DNA of 64,000 nucleotides from Tetragonia tetragonoides (lineage: Eukaryota; Streptophyta; Magnoliopsida; Caryophyllales; Aizoaceae): assembly GCA_038025085.1 (NCBI GenBank), contig CM076144.1:42257001-42321000 (forward strand). The letters are read 5' to 3'. The stretch's first letter is position 1. Each line of letters starts with the position of its first letter. The notes below the pieces were generated by a model. That model was not told where the DNA came from, did not search any database, and worked only from the letters and a program-made list of their open reading frames with translations. Position numbers and translations under genes: made by a program. Positions 34,101 through 46,600 of this stretch are shown here, piece by piece.

Positions 34101-34274
34101 GAACTCGAGGGCCTCGTTCCATGTCGGGTTGAGGTCTTTGACGGTGGTTTGAGTCCGTTTCCGTTGGCCGTAGAAGTCGACGACAACGTAGGGACTCGAG
34201 GTTCCGTGGCCGTCTTTCGGAAGGAGGTTACGTGCGTCTACTACTTCTACTATTAGCTTCTTAACCATTGCCAT
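31143..34274 (-). CDS. MCTP16: MCTP family protein (four C2 domains plus PRT_C), MCTP16/QUIRKY clade
   Basis: MCTP proteins tether ER to plasma membrane, especially at plasmodesmata, through C2 domains and a C-terminal membrane anchor; QUIRKY and FTIP1 are relatives. The gene is one exon of 1043 codons starting MAMVKKLIVEVVDARNLLPK; a further in-frame ATG 42 codons upstream is followed by low-complexity sequence, so I prefer 34274. Approximate layout: C2A 4-130, proline-rich linker 138-285, C2B 303-420, C2C 465-600, C2D 625-760, PRT_C about 785-1043. Hydrophobic segments are near 866-900 and 985-1015, and the end FFRRLPSQSDRIL is a family signature. C2D keeps acidic residues (STDAYAVAKY, LDPKWNE, GVFDSSG). 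The linker composition and blocks such as ERSTFDLVEKMHY point to MCTP16 rather than QUIRKY; the orthologue assignment is from recall, not alignment. Confidence 0.93.
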   Translation of the reverse strand: MAMVKKLIVEVVDARNLLPKDGHGTSSPYVVVDFYGQRKRTQTTVKDLNPTWNEALEFNVGGPSNIFGDNLELDVYHDKAYGPTRRHNHLGRVRLNSAQFVKKGEEALIYFPLEKKYLLSWIQGEIGLKVYYSDESTSPPPPPLPEILPEVAAEIPPPPVESPAENEADVNKKEESLVDPPPADTAAPLTPPPEMSPPPPEAGPPPPPPPEGEQAGNDQVEEGPLVADDHHDDHPPPPPPPPEMEAMASSVSETIPDVRFAGAGMQPPPSSAPAIPPTPAISRSVSTASFESIPIERSTFDLVEKMHYLFVRVVKARSLPTNGCPVVKIVVTGHRVVSKPARKTALFEWDQTFAFGREAPDSTCILEVSVWDPPNPGAVDPTEGLSMREFLGGICFDTSEIPLRDPPDSPLAPQWYRLEGGGLGAQMGDLMLATWVGTQADESFADAWKTDTAGNVNSRAKVYLSPKLWYLRATVLEAQDIVPVILAKESTFQVKVQYGFQVFKTKPVVSRNGSPPAWNEDLMFVVAEPFGDHLDFVLENRTPKGPVVVGVARVALTTIERRVDDRKVVARWLTFDDLMGNGDEKREYKGRLQLRLCFDGGYHVMDEAAHVCSDYRPTARQLWKSAVGTVELGVIGCRNLIPIKAVNGKGSTDAYAVAKYGAKWIRTRTVSDTLDPKWNEQYTWKVYDPCTVLTVGVFDSSGAFEPDEPQEATRQDFRVGKVRIRISTLQTGRVYRNTYPLLLLMPSGLKKMGDMELAVRFVRNTPNLDVLQVYSQPLLPLMHHVKPLALGQQEMLRSAAVKILAAHLSRSEPPLRREIVLYMLDADSNTFSMRKVRANWFRIINLVAGVIDVVRWIEDTRTWKNPTATILVHALLVMLVWFPDLIIPTLAFYVFAIGAWNYRFRSKYTLPHFDPKISLAENIDRDELDEEFDIMPSNRPSDMVRARYDKLRTLGSRVQTVLGDLATQGERVQALVTWKDPRATGIFVGLCFVVAIILYLIPSKMVAMAFGFYYLRHPMFRDRAPSPAVNFFRRLPSQSDRIL

Positions 34275-34586
34275 GAATGGTGTGATGTGAATGAATATAA
34301 TAGTTTTTATTTTTGGTGTGGTTTTGGTTTTTATGGGATGGGTTTTTGAGCTGATTTGCTGGTGTCCAATTGCATTTTTTTCATAAGAGAATAAAAGCAA
34401 ATGGGGTTTTGAATCATTAGTTCTTTACAGACAAGAAAAGTAGAGGGAATTGTATGTATTGTGTTATTTGAAGTGATTTTAGAGGCAAAATTTGTGATGC
34501 TCAGATGAAGTTATGGGGCTACTATACTGAAAAGGATTGAAGGTGAAGGGGGAAAAAAGAGAGGAATTGGGTATCTGAGAGTGTAA

Positions 34587-34593
34587 ATTTATA
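34587..34593 (-). promoter_or_regulatory. TATA box of the MCTP gene
   Basis: The minus strand reads TATAAAT inside CCTATAAATTTACAC, about 310 bp upstream of the ATG, implying an unspliced leader of roughly 280 bp. A GGGAGTA motif at 34659-34665 resembles a Stowaway end but has no visible partner. Confidence 0.5.
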
Positions 34594-34599
34594 GGAGAG

Positions 34600-36365
34600 A
34601 GAATTATAGGAGTGACTTTAGTGGAGAAAAAGATGAAAAAAAAGTTGAATGAACTGAGGGAGTACTTTAACTTCATGTGCAAGACACAGCTTTAGATCAA
34701 TTATCCTCCCTTAATTACTCTTCTTTGGTTACTTTAATTTCAACATGATATGGACTGTAGTGTTATTGTATGGGGTATTTTTTACCAAAAGTAGTTTCCT
34801 TCAACAATTAAGTAACAGATTGGTCATGTTTGATTGTGTAAAGTTTTTTGCTTTATGTTAACAGATGTCATTGTCAATTAACTTAATTGGTAAAACTTCT
34901 GACATATTTGTAATTGATGCAATAGGAAGTGATCAAAACCTGTTTACATTAGTGTTTAGTCTGTATTACACAAAAACAGAACTTCAGATGTTCATGACAG
35001 TAAAGAACTAAAGATTGATAAATGGAACTGTTGTTAGTAGTTGTTTTTATCTCTAGTATCTTTGTGTGAGGTCGAGGACGCTTTGGCTAGGCATGGTGTG
35101 GGTGTTCGATGTCTCCGGACGGAAATTTATGGTGCTGAAATACGATCTTTAAGACCTGTGGTAGGCTTCATGGTCATTAGAACACAGTATGTTAAGGGTT
35201 CTGATCTAGATCTGCTTATATCTGTGATTGTGAAGCATATAATGTGCACAGAGCCCTATGTTTTCAGCTATATATGTACCGAGAACTCTGAACAAGAAGT
35301 GCCTTTGAGAGGCAGGGACTGAGACCTTTCTCTAGTCAAGTAATATATGTGATTGAACATCAAAGTCCGTTCGTTAAGTAAATAAATAAACACGAACACT
35401 CCACTACTCGGCTCAGCTCAACTCGTTTACACCCCTACCTACACGTACTCCGTATATCATTTTCATCCTCTTTTACTTTGCTTCATAAGAGTAACTCTTT
35501 AACAATAAGAAACTGCAGGATTGTGCTTTTGTTTCTTTTTGCCTCAGATCAAGATTCTCTTTTGTGACCTTTTTGGTTGTCTTGGCCGGCACTTGATGCA
35601 AAATAAATGGAAGGATGCTGGGGTTACTAGCTAAAGCTTTTTCCAAAGATATGTATGACTAAACTTTTGTGTCACCGACTTGTGTTTTTGTCCCCTCCAA
35701 TCACTCTCTACCCTTTATTATACATAATTTTGGTTCTGTGTATATATTTATGTATATAAAATTTTCAAAAAAGGCAGAAACTGGATCCAATTCTTCAACA
35801 CACTTTTACACATTTCAATGGATGTGTAAATGCTCTCCAGTGATGCTCTGATGTGCTGTAGCATGCTAGATAATTGGTTACCATACATGTCAATTTTGTC
35901 ATCTTTTAGAAGAGAGTTCACATTAGCAACTCTTAATTTTCTCTCTTTTTACTCCCTTGTTTCTATTTAGAACAGAAAAGAAGAAATATCCATCTAGAAT
36001 TGACTGAAAAAGATGAGAAAATAAAAAAAAAGAGGTTGATGGATTATAAATTTATAACGCTTTCATGAGAATATTATTAGATGGTCCAAAATCGACATGT
36101 TAAGCTTGTGCAAGTTTTGGAGAATATCATGATTTAGCCCCGATTGAAAATCATATGAACTTGTGATTTTGGCCAATGATGTAATGGTATACTTAGAATT
36201 GTAATATTAAATCTCGTACCAATTGATAAATCATAATAAAAATTGTCATAATAAGCTTTGACAAAGAAAATTCCCCTACTCTTTAAAACAAAATGCACTT
36301 ATTTCAAAAATATAGATTTTGGTTTGTACTTTAGTTTTGTAAATGGAATGAAGATTTGTTAACTA
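34600..36365. other. Intergenic, no gene supported
   Basis: A 93-codon open frame at 35041-35322 (plus) has no recognisable domain. Around 35405-35438 the sequence GCTCAACTCGTTTACACCCC is a typical end of hAT-like elements with no partner found. The remainder is AT-rich. Confidence 0.5.
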
Positions 36366-36426
36366 CTATCTCCGTTTTAGAAAAACCTTAACATTTACTT
36401 TTACACGATCTTTAATGCACTACTTT

Positions 36427-36509
<83 letters not shown>

Positions 36510-36598
36510 ATCATAGTATTTTTATTTTGTAAGTACTTAAATTTTTTTCCTAAATCACCTTAAAAAAACAAATGTTAAGGTTTTCTGAACTGAGGGAG
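36366..36598. mobile_element. Stowaway MITE with an expanded (AT)n loop
   Basis: It is flanked by TA at 36364-36365 and 36599-36600. The left arm reads CTATCTCCGTTTTAGAAAAA then CCTTAACATTT; the right arm in reverse reads CTCCCTCAGTTCAGAAAACC then TTAACATTTG. The middle is an (AT)n run at 36431-36505. Confidence 0.75.
36431..36505. repeat. (AT)n microsatellite, about 75 bp
   Basis: An uninterrupted AT dinucleotide run located in the loop of the surrounding Stowaway element. Confidence 0.95.
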
Positions 36599-37618
36599 TA
36601 AATTACAAAAATAATCTTCAAATTTATGAAAACAGTTACATACAGAATTGAAGGTTCCAATGTTGACTACCAGTTTAAAATCTCATTGGTATATAATTAA
36701 TATTTCATTTAACAATTGACTCACCAAATGTAAACATCTTTCAAGAGTATATATTTCGTTCACATTCAAGCTTTGAATCTTATCCTGTCAAACAATAGCC
36801 ATAAAATAAAGCCTATATTAGCTATGTCATCATTAGAAATGCCGGATTTTCCCTTGAATTATGGCAGGGTAGCTTTTTGCGATGACCAAATGATTAATGC
36901 AACTATTAAAGTATTGACACACTGATTGTGCAGCACTATCCTAATTTATGCTTCAGTCAAAAAAACATTATCCTAATTTATATAAGGGGACTCATCCATC
37001 CTTAACCAAAGTCGAGTTCGAATGCATAGAGGAGCTTTAAATTCCTTGGCCAGCTGTCCCACCCTTTGAGATACCTACAAGCCATCGCGGAAAAATAGTC
37101 ACTGTAGTCGTCCGTGGATACCCTTGGTTGTGAACCAAAAAAAAAAAAAAAAAAAGAAAAAGGGGACAATTATTTTTTGTGGCACAACCTTGTATGCATT
37201 TATAATGGAAATCAAAACCGCATTGCCTTTCCCTTGACATCAGTCTTGGCAAAATTATTATTAACGAAAAAAGTAGTGTTTCTTTCTCCTTCATAGCTGG
37301 GTGGGTACCTTTAGAAACTGACATTGGGATTTCAAGTATCTTGTGTTGGTATTAATGCCAACAAGGTTCCATAAATATATTTGAAAATAATAATATAAGA
37401 AAACTAATATACAAATGTAGGGTTCAAACCTAAGTACAGCAACAGGTTTCAGATGTTTCATCTAAAGACAATACAGTAAATGAACTCCAAAGCAAATTAT
37501 ACATATGTGATGCATATGATATGATACATTACGAATACTCTCGAAGGTGGGAGCACAAGTGAAAAGTTAGAAATTTATGTTACCACTTCCTTGAGCAAAC
37601 TGTTAAACGACCAAGTAG
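36599..37618. other. Spacer downstream of the CNGC gene
   Basis: Holds the presumed 3' UTR of the minus-strand CNGC gene next to 37619. There is an A-run at 37137-37154. The two short opposing open frames at 37037-37324 look like chance. Confidence 0.5.
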
Positions 37619-40600
37619 TTAGTCTGCATCGGCTGTAAAGTCGGGCTCAGGAGGTTTTGGTAGTTTCACCAAATCCCTAGCCGGGCTAGCGCTAGCCCTG
37701 GAGAGTCGATTTCGATGGACCCCACGAAGAGCTTTCTGCGCGAACCTTGATGCCAAAAGGGTAGCCCCAAGGCTGTACGAGCTGCCACTGCCCACATTCT
37801 TCAAAGCCTCGGCTGCTTCTTCCGCTTCCTCCTCCTTTCGGCGCTGCTCCATCATTTTCCTCTTCAAATATCTACGCCAAGCTGCTTGGATAAAACGAGC
37901 AGCCCAGGTTCGCCATTGCTGGGAGTAGAATCGGAAGGTGTGTTGAACTTGCCGACTGTGAAGACGCCTGAATTGACTCGCCACAAATTTCAGCTCTTCG
38001 GCTTCTAGGGCAAAGGCCTCGACCTCGGTTAAAGCTCTCACAGTTCGAGTGGATGATGGGAGATTGGAACCGGACTTGGGATCCAGTGCCCAAGTCAAAA
38101 GCTCATCCCCACAAAAGTCACCCTCTTTCAGGAAGCTGCGGTTCAAAAATCCACTTCGCCCACCATCAGTGGTTTCACTCTCGAGGCGCCCACGTATGAT
38201 GAAGAGCATTTCGTCAACCGGATCACCTTCCCGCAGGATAAAAGTGTATTCTGTATACAAACTTGGCTTCAGCCGCTCACAAATAGCATCCAGCAACCTC
38301 TCATCCATATTTTCAAACAGAGGAACCTGTTACACCTCAAAATGATTGCTTACAAATGAACTCAACGGGGAAAAAAAGTCAGGAGATGCAATTTGAGTTT
38401 AATTAACTGGAGCGAGCAACAACAGACAAGGGCGATACTTTCTATAAATCTCCTTTCCACCAAATTAGACAAGGAAATGACCATAAACATAAAATCAGTT
38501 ATTTGACACCGTTCCCTAAATTAAGCTTTTGAGACAAACAATGAATGTATTGTCATCAGACTATTTTACCAAAATTACCAGAAAATGCATAAAGGAAGTA
38601 AGTTTGGTGCCACCATAACACACACCAAAACTTTTTTCATTACAGATGTAGGATTGAAAGGCCTTAATGTAGAGGTAATAGTTTGTACTTGCATTTCCAT
38701 GATGGCATCCTCTTCTTTTACATTCCACTTAATGGATTCGTTTTCCTTTTTGATAAAAGAACATTTCTCGGAAAGCCCTGGACTGAAAAGCATAGCAACA
38801 TATTTTGAAATGATTTTAAAACAAAAGGCCTCGCAATGGATCCCCCTTTCTGATACCACATCGTGATTCAAAAAAGAAATATTGTTTTCTTAGATAACGT
38901 GGGGATCCGGGCTTTTGCCCAACTAATCCCATGGGTCCCGATACTCCTAAACTGTACGACCAGGAAAACCTCCAGTGGCCCTGAGGCGACTCTAACCTGG
39001 GACCTCTGTAACAAATCTCAAAGGTCTTACCTGCTGAGCTACCCACTCAGGGTATATTCAGAAAAGAGATATTATTGAAGGAACTGACCCGGGTTCACAA
39101 TCATCTAGAGAACCTGTGTTTCTAATAAGAAAAGGCTTATAGGAGCATTATGAAGGAGCGATAAACACTGAAACTCGGTCTCCTTGGCTTGTCTCTCTGC
39201 CTTCACTTTTTTTTATATTCATCCCTTTGATTTGAACTTTCTCTGTCTTTTACATGGAAGTCAAAGCGTTCTAAATATTTGTTTTAGATAACATGGGTAT
39301 CCAAGCTTTGCATGACTAATCCCATGGGCCCTGAAGTTAACGACCAGGAAAACCTTTAGTAGCCCTGAGGGGACTCGAACCTGGGACCTCTGGAATAAAT
39401 CTCAAAGCGTTCTAAATATTCTAGTACAGTAGTACTTAAGTTATAGTAAGTTAATGATTAGTTTATGTACTCTGCTTGAATTTAGATATTCATCGACGTA
39501 ACTCCCCTTAGAGTGGGCAGTAATTGACCCATCCCAAAACCTGATTTGAAAGATACCCAGTATTTTAGGCTTCCTAATTAGTAGGTCAAACCCAAACCTG
39601 CTTTGGGTTGACGTACAGAAAATAAAAGGATAAAACCCATACCCCCTCCCCCCTTTTTCACTACCTGCTCTTCCCTTCTCTATCTTTTCCTATTTTTCTC
39701 CAAAACCAGGTACTCAGCTCTTATGTCTCCTTTCAATTTAACTTACTTATTAGCCACCTGCAGTTGTTGCCACTCCTTTCTCTTTCTCCACTCTAAAGTT
39801 ACTGAGAACCATTCATAATGTGGTGAGAATGGAGTGTTAAATGATGCTAATAAACACTAATGGATGGATGAGCGCTTTAGGTGTTTCTCGGTACTGCTTA
39901 TGAGCTTTTTAAGCAATTATGAATAAAAGAAATACCCAATTATCAAAAAAGAAAAACAGCATGGTGGCAGTCGTGTGCTTAAACCGACATGATGTGATCT
40001 TTTTTCTTCAAATATGTACATATTTATGTGGCTCAATTCCGAATGATGTATCACACGATCTCAAAGAGAATGTCGACTATTCTAATTTGGGATATCTTAG
40101 CATTGTATTGTTAGGTGTAGGATCTATTTCTAAAGAGAATAGACAAACATTTTTTGGAGATAAAGCACCAGCAAGAAAGTATTCCACCATTGTTGGTGGT
40201 TGCATGGTGGCAGACATGGCAATAGGAAGTGATTGGGGCAAGATGGCTAAAAAGGGGAAGGGTGAGGGAGCCCAAGTAGGAAAACACCACTCCAATTCAT
40301 GGAGGGAACTGGAAACGATTTCCAATTCCTTTCCGAATTTAGAAAAGTTTGATAACTTTTTCAGAAACTTGGAAAGTTTTGTACAGCGACTCTTTCAAAA
40401 CTGCCTACTTGTGGACAACTAAATAGGCCCAAAAATCAATGGCTCCTCCAAAAACATGCCAGGATAATTACAGAACAAAGAGAAAAAAGCAAAGTCATAT
40501 GAGTTTCGTAAAAATCTTATAATGTTAAAGACTCGAAGGACATTTTATTTGGAATGAAAGGAATACACTCAAATGAGACTGAATTTTGTATGGTTAATAA

Positions 40601-43600
40601 AGTTTTAGGGAAGTATTAATAACATACAGTTTTAGCTTATCGGAACAAATTAGAAGATTGGTTTTTGTGGATTTATTTTTACAACTTACGATTAATATAC
40701 TCCCTCCGCGAATTATTTCAGTGCTTTATAGCTTGTGACTCGCAATAATGTGTGTCGCGGAACCCTTTTATTTGGGACAGGAGTTGTATATTATTTTATT
40801 GTCAATGAGACTCTCCTAAGACAGTTCAGATCCTCTCACTGATATTTTATTGTCTATGTGACACCAAACCAGAGATATAGCTAGCTAAAATCTTATAAAC
40901 AGTCACACCTGTTACTTGTATGTAAACTTCATATGCGGAATGGAATAAGCATGCATCCACAAAAGCAAGTATTATACTAAAAGAGACAAAGACTTACCCT
41001 CCTAACTAATGCTAGACAAAGATGACGCTTTATGTCCCTCCTGAGATCCTTTGGTAGAGTGCAAACCAAGCTCTCTTCATCAACTCCACGTGTTTCCAGC
41101 CATTTGTACTGATCATAACGTCTAACACGTTCCCTGAGTTCCTGAGGCAGCAGGCGGTGATGCATCCATTGCTCTGAATCACGCCTTTTAACCCTCATCT
41201 CTTCAAGCCGAATAGTAAGAGATTGCAGGTAAGTCTGCCACAGTTGTGCAAAATCTAATGTCTTAGCATCATTTCAGCTATATTTTTCTAGCTGTCATTG
41301 CTGCGCACATTTTTTAAGAAAGCTGGACATGCAAACAGAGATATATTTTCCAACTGTCTACCCCATAAAAGACTCAGCTGCTCTAGTGTATAACACCTAT
41401 AAAAGACTCAGCTACTCTAGTGTATAAGAAGCTACATATGTAACCTTACACCCAAAGCAACTAAAGTGAGAGAAATGCCCAAGCAACTCAAGCGAGCTGT
41501 ATAGTAACTTAAACTTTAGATGCCTCGTCTTTTTCTAGATACGAAAAGAATACTAACATTCAACAAAGAAAATAGAAGGCACTTCATAAGCTGTCCTCCA
41601 CAAAGATAAGAAATCAGATCGTATTTAAAGCCCTTTATGAGACCGAAGAGATATGCCTCATCTTTAATGCCTATTTTAAGCTTTTCATTTCAAAATTCAT
41701 AATATGTATTCAAATATTCATATTGCAATTCAAGATGTTTCGCTTCAGATCTTTCTTGAGTTCGGCGAGAAATAAGATGGGTCCATGGCGATCAGTATTG
41801 GAGAGTCCTCATTAAGTAGGCAACAGCTTACAGTGGAGGGAGTTGGGACAGGTTACTCAGGTATGAAAATATATACCATACTTGGAACGCAATCAGGTGT
41901 GTGCTTTTGGTTTCATCGATTAAGATTGTGCAAGGTCTATTTTGCTAGGCTTGAAAAAGCCTTGCAATAATGAGGATAAAAACTCTACCAAATATCTCAA
42001 GCAAACCAAATTAGGTAGGCACAGATAACCTTATGAATGGGCGGGAGGGGGGCGTATGTAAGAATATGAATAATGGCAACAAAATATGCTTACTTGTCTC
42101 CCTACTTCCACCCTCAGAGAGCACAAACTTAAAGACAAATGCTTCATAAAGTATGTTTGCAAGAGATTGTCAAATTAGTTTTGTTATAAACAACAGTCCA
42201 AAGAACTTCGCTAATGAGTTACAAAGAGACAAGGGCTCAAAGTAATGCCAATGAGATGAACTTATAATATCTTTGTAGCAACGTAAATTATTAGCACACC
42301 CAACTGGGCTTCTTTGGTCAAAAGAAGTACCAAATCATCAAGAACTACACTCCCCCCCCCCCCCCCCCAATCAATTTCTTTTTTGAAGTAAAGTGACTTA
42401 TATCACATATTACCACAGCTCATCTCCAGTTTTAAGTTCTCTAATAAGGACAGTCATTTGTGTCATCTAGTGAACCAACCATATCCAGTAAATTAGCACA
42501 AAGCAGCACTTCAATAAAAAGCAAGCAAAATATCTTTTAGCATAGACGCAAAACTCATTAAATTGGAACAATTTGCACTACAAATCAGAGGATAAGCTGC
42601 CTTTTAAAGTATGAAAGCCTTCCCTAACATGTTTGCAGTTATATATGAGCACGCTAAATATGTATTGTTGCAAAGTAGTAACCAATAATACATACCTGCA
42701 TGTTTCCGATCAAAAGTGCAAACAAAATAAGCCCAAAAATGGCCAGTAAAATGGAGAATATGACCTCTCCTGGATATGTGCTAGTTTGAAGCCCCTGGCC
42801 CAGTGTACTGAAAAAGACAAGAATGTAGTGAGGCAGGCATATACATAGTATCTCAGGCACGTGCAAAATTCTGTTTTCTGCTACATACCGAGGAAGCTTT
42901 TGGCAGACATGAACAAGCTAAAGCAATCACTAGCAAACTTTTGCATAAAATGAACCAAGTGACATGCCAACATGTTAAAGACCAATTAAAATGCATTAGC
43001 CTTGCCTTAATATTTCAGCTGTTTACTCCTATGTTGCTCGGACTGTTCATTTCTCCTCAAGTACCCGTGTCGGACACTGGACACTCCGACATGGGTATGG
43101 ACACTGGACACTCCATTTTGAACGAAAAACATGCAAAAATTTTCATAAAATGGCCGAGTCCGACATGGGTATGGGTACTGGTAACTCCGACACTTCGCCG
43201 AGTCCGAGCAACATAGGTTTACTCTATTCACCACAAAAGTGAGTTACTGCAACACTCAGTAAATGTCTTCTCAACCCAACAAGCAGATGAGATGGTGTTA
43301 AAAGAATTTGCAATCATATTATCATTTTGTATTAATTGTTTTTTTGTTTGTTTACTGGGTTCACCTTGTCCCAATGTAGACTTCTTTTAACTTTATTCAT
43401 AAAACAAACAAATAACAAATCATGGTACCTAAATAATTCCTGTCCTCGACGTAGTTATCTCTCCTATTTCTTTTAATACAGTTCCTACCCATAAAAAACA
43501 AATTAAAAATTTCATGCCATCCAATTTCTCATCTTGTCAAAGGTGTCCACAGATTTTAACACCCACCTCCTAGTAAAAATTAAATGGCCACAATGACAAA

Positions 43601-46600
43601 CGGAGAAGTAAAGAAACTTTAACCATACAAACTCTCCAGTTGTTCAAAGTAAAAGTCACAGCAAATGTATTTGCAACCTCTCTGAGCATAGTTTCAAAGT
43701 GAAGCCAAAAACTTTTTTTTTTTTTAGATAAGAAAATATTTTATAAATCAATCAATGAAAGAATACAAAAAGGAGGACAAGAAGTTCTCAAAAGAAAACA
43801 AGCAAGATATCTACAGCTCCAGCCAATGAAGTTGAACAAGTGTAAGGGGGACACCCTTGAAGGGCCTAGCTGCCTTCGCCCAAAGAGAAAATAAACAATA
43901 TGCTCCCAAATGTAGTCAACGGTCTTTCCAGAAGCGGAAAAGACCCTCGAATTCCTCTCCAGCCAAATACACCACAAAAATAGCCATACAAGCACACCAC
44001 CACAACTTCCCCTCTCTCCCCCTCCCTCCAGCAACAAAACGCATCTCTAAAAACTGGCCCACCGTTGCTGGGGTAGCAAAAGGCTCCCCCCCCCCCAGTC
44101 AATCTACCTCACAACATCCTAGCAAAATCACACAACACAAACAAATGCAAACCTTCCTCGCAATCATGACGGCACATTGCACACATATCTAGCGACAAAC
44201 ACCATCCAGTTCTCCCCTGCTGCATCATGTCATGCATATTCACCCTGCCTAACACCAAAGTCCACACAAAGGCTCACACCTTCAGAGGAACCTTAGACTT
44301 CCAAATGTAAGTAGCAAGAGGGAAATAGGGAAACTGAGAAGGAGACTCAGCCGATGCAGGAAGCACTTGCAAGAGAATACCCCAGAGGAGTCCCCTTCCC
44401 AAATCCGGGAATCGTCCCTTGGGATGAGAAGAGTAGTGTTAAGAACGCTCAGGAGGGAAACAAGTTCCTCCATCTCACGATCATGTAGAGCTCGGCGTAA
44501 ATGTAGGTCCCATGAGCCCCCCGCGTCGGAGTAAGTGGAGCCAAAAACTTAATCTCACTTTCAAAGAAGATAATATGGGAAAGCAGCAATCAGGCATAGG
44601 TGACCTAATGTGTAAAGTGTGCAAATCACATAATGCCATAGACTTTACCCTTGCACTACTGCAAAGGGAATTTGGCATGTGAAACTTTTTCAAAAGTAAA
44701 ACAACATATCTTTACACTTTTAGTCAAAATACCAAATGGTATATTCATGACAGGACAAAGTTATGAAAGATAGAAAATATATGTTTGTCTGTCTCGCAGC
44801 TACCATTGAAGGACAAAAAAATCTACAGATAAACACTTATCTCCCCAACATCAAAAGGAACCGGAGGATAGAATCCAGAACGGGTTACCTTCCAAACAGA
44901 AAAAAGAATAAAGACTTCAGAATCCCGGGAGAAAAATAAACCCAGCGAAAGAAGATAAACAAGATGTAAAGGGTGAACTTTCAAGTTCCAAGATGTGACA
45001 ATCTACCATCTGATAAAATACAGGAGCAAATGAATAAAAAGATGATCTCAGAAAGGCAGAAAGCAATATGGCAATTTCATTTCGACAAACCTGTCAATGA
45101 TGTGAAAATTCCAACAGACCCTAAGACACCTACATACTCTAGAGAATATAAACGAGAAGTAGGAGCATTAGAAGAGCTAACTCCTTCAAAGCATCTTAAC
45201 AAAATTGAACCATACTCCATTACCAATACAAAGATGCACACACTACATTATATTTTCTCATAAGCTTCTAAGGAAATCTTCTTCGTGGTTTCTGACAATT
45301 CCAAGTTTCCAACCCCAACTAATATGAATATTTTATTAGATAAGAAAAAGTATTAGTGATCAAAGTGTAATCATACAAAGTTAGAGGACAAGGAGTCCTC
45401 AAAATGAGAAGCAAAACTAACTATGGAGTACAAAATAAATCACTCCATAAGCGCTGGACATCGGCAAGGGACAATCCACGACAAGCCCCAGCCGCCTTGG
45501 CCCAGAGAGAAGCCAATACACCACATGATCCCAAACAAATCCAGCAGGTATGCCATCCCAAGTAAAAACACACCCTCGCATTCCTCTCAAACCAAAGACA
45601 CCAAAAGATAGCCAAACACAAGCACCACCACCACAACTTGCCCTCCCATCCTATGAACAAAATGCATCTGAATAAACTGTCCAAACGTGGCAGACTAATA
45701 TGAATCTTTTTACACTGATGTAAAGAACTGAACAGGATCCAACATTGCCCCAAAACCAAAAGCGAGAATTATATTTTGGTTTTCTAACATTTTTGCCAGT
45801 GAAAGCTAATAATAAATGTTGACTAAGCATGACAACTATTGCAAGTTCAGGAAAAGGGATCATGTTGGCGGCAAAATATAGACCAAATTCATCATCATAC
45901 CTCAAATTTTGTAGCCCCCACCATAAACAGTAACAGTACTTCGAAAAGAAGCTACTAGATGAGAAAATGCCAGATGTCAAAGCCTGACTAAAGATGCCAA
46001 AGTCGAATGGTCCATCAGTAGCCATGCAATGATCATTAAGAGCAGAATCACGTATAGGGGCCCAACTTCTGTTATAGCCTGGCATGTTCTGGCTGTAACA
46101 ATACAAGAAATTTGTACTGCAATTACCCGTCTTGTTATGACAAGCCTCCTGCCAACAAGCGTCATTACGTTCTATACCTAATAGATACCAGAATGCCCCG
46201 ACTATCTGCAAACAATCCATTCAGAAGAATGAGTCAATTTAATAACTTTAACATGGATGCATAAACCTGATGCTATCGAAATAACATGCAAGAAAAACAA
46301 TTAACTCAAAAAGCATTTCATGTCTTTGCTACTTAGGCAATGTTTGGTAGAGAGCTTTTGGGACCTTTTGGAGGAGCTTTAGCTTTTAGGGTAGTCCAAA
46401 GGTCCCAAAAGCTTTGTTGGGATAGACAAACTTTTGGGGGAAGCTTTAGTTTTTATTGGTGGCCACAAGCTGATTTTTTTGAAAGCTACCTAGAGTAGCT
46501 TTCAACCAAAGGTGAAGCTATTCACAGCTACAGCTTACAGCTCACAGCTTACAGCTCACAGCCACAGTAGTTTTGCCATTCACAGCTACAGCTTCACTGG

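Noticed and set aside
38884..39056. tRNA gene
   Set aside because: The tRNA-like boxes lie in a repeated SINE with target duplications; no complete cloverleaf or proper acceptor stem is present.
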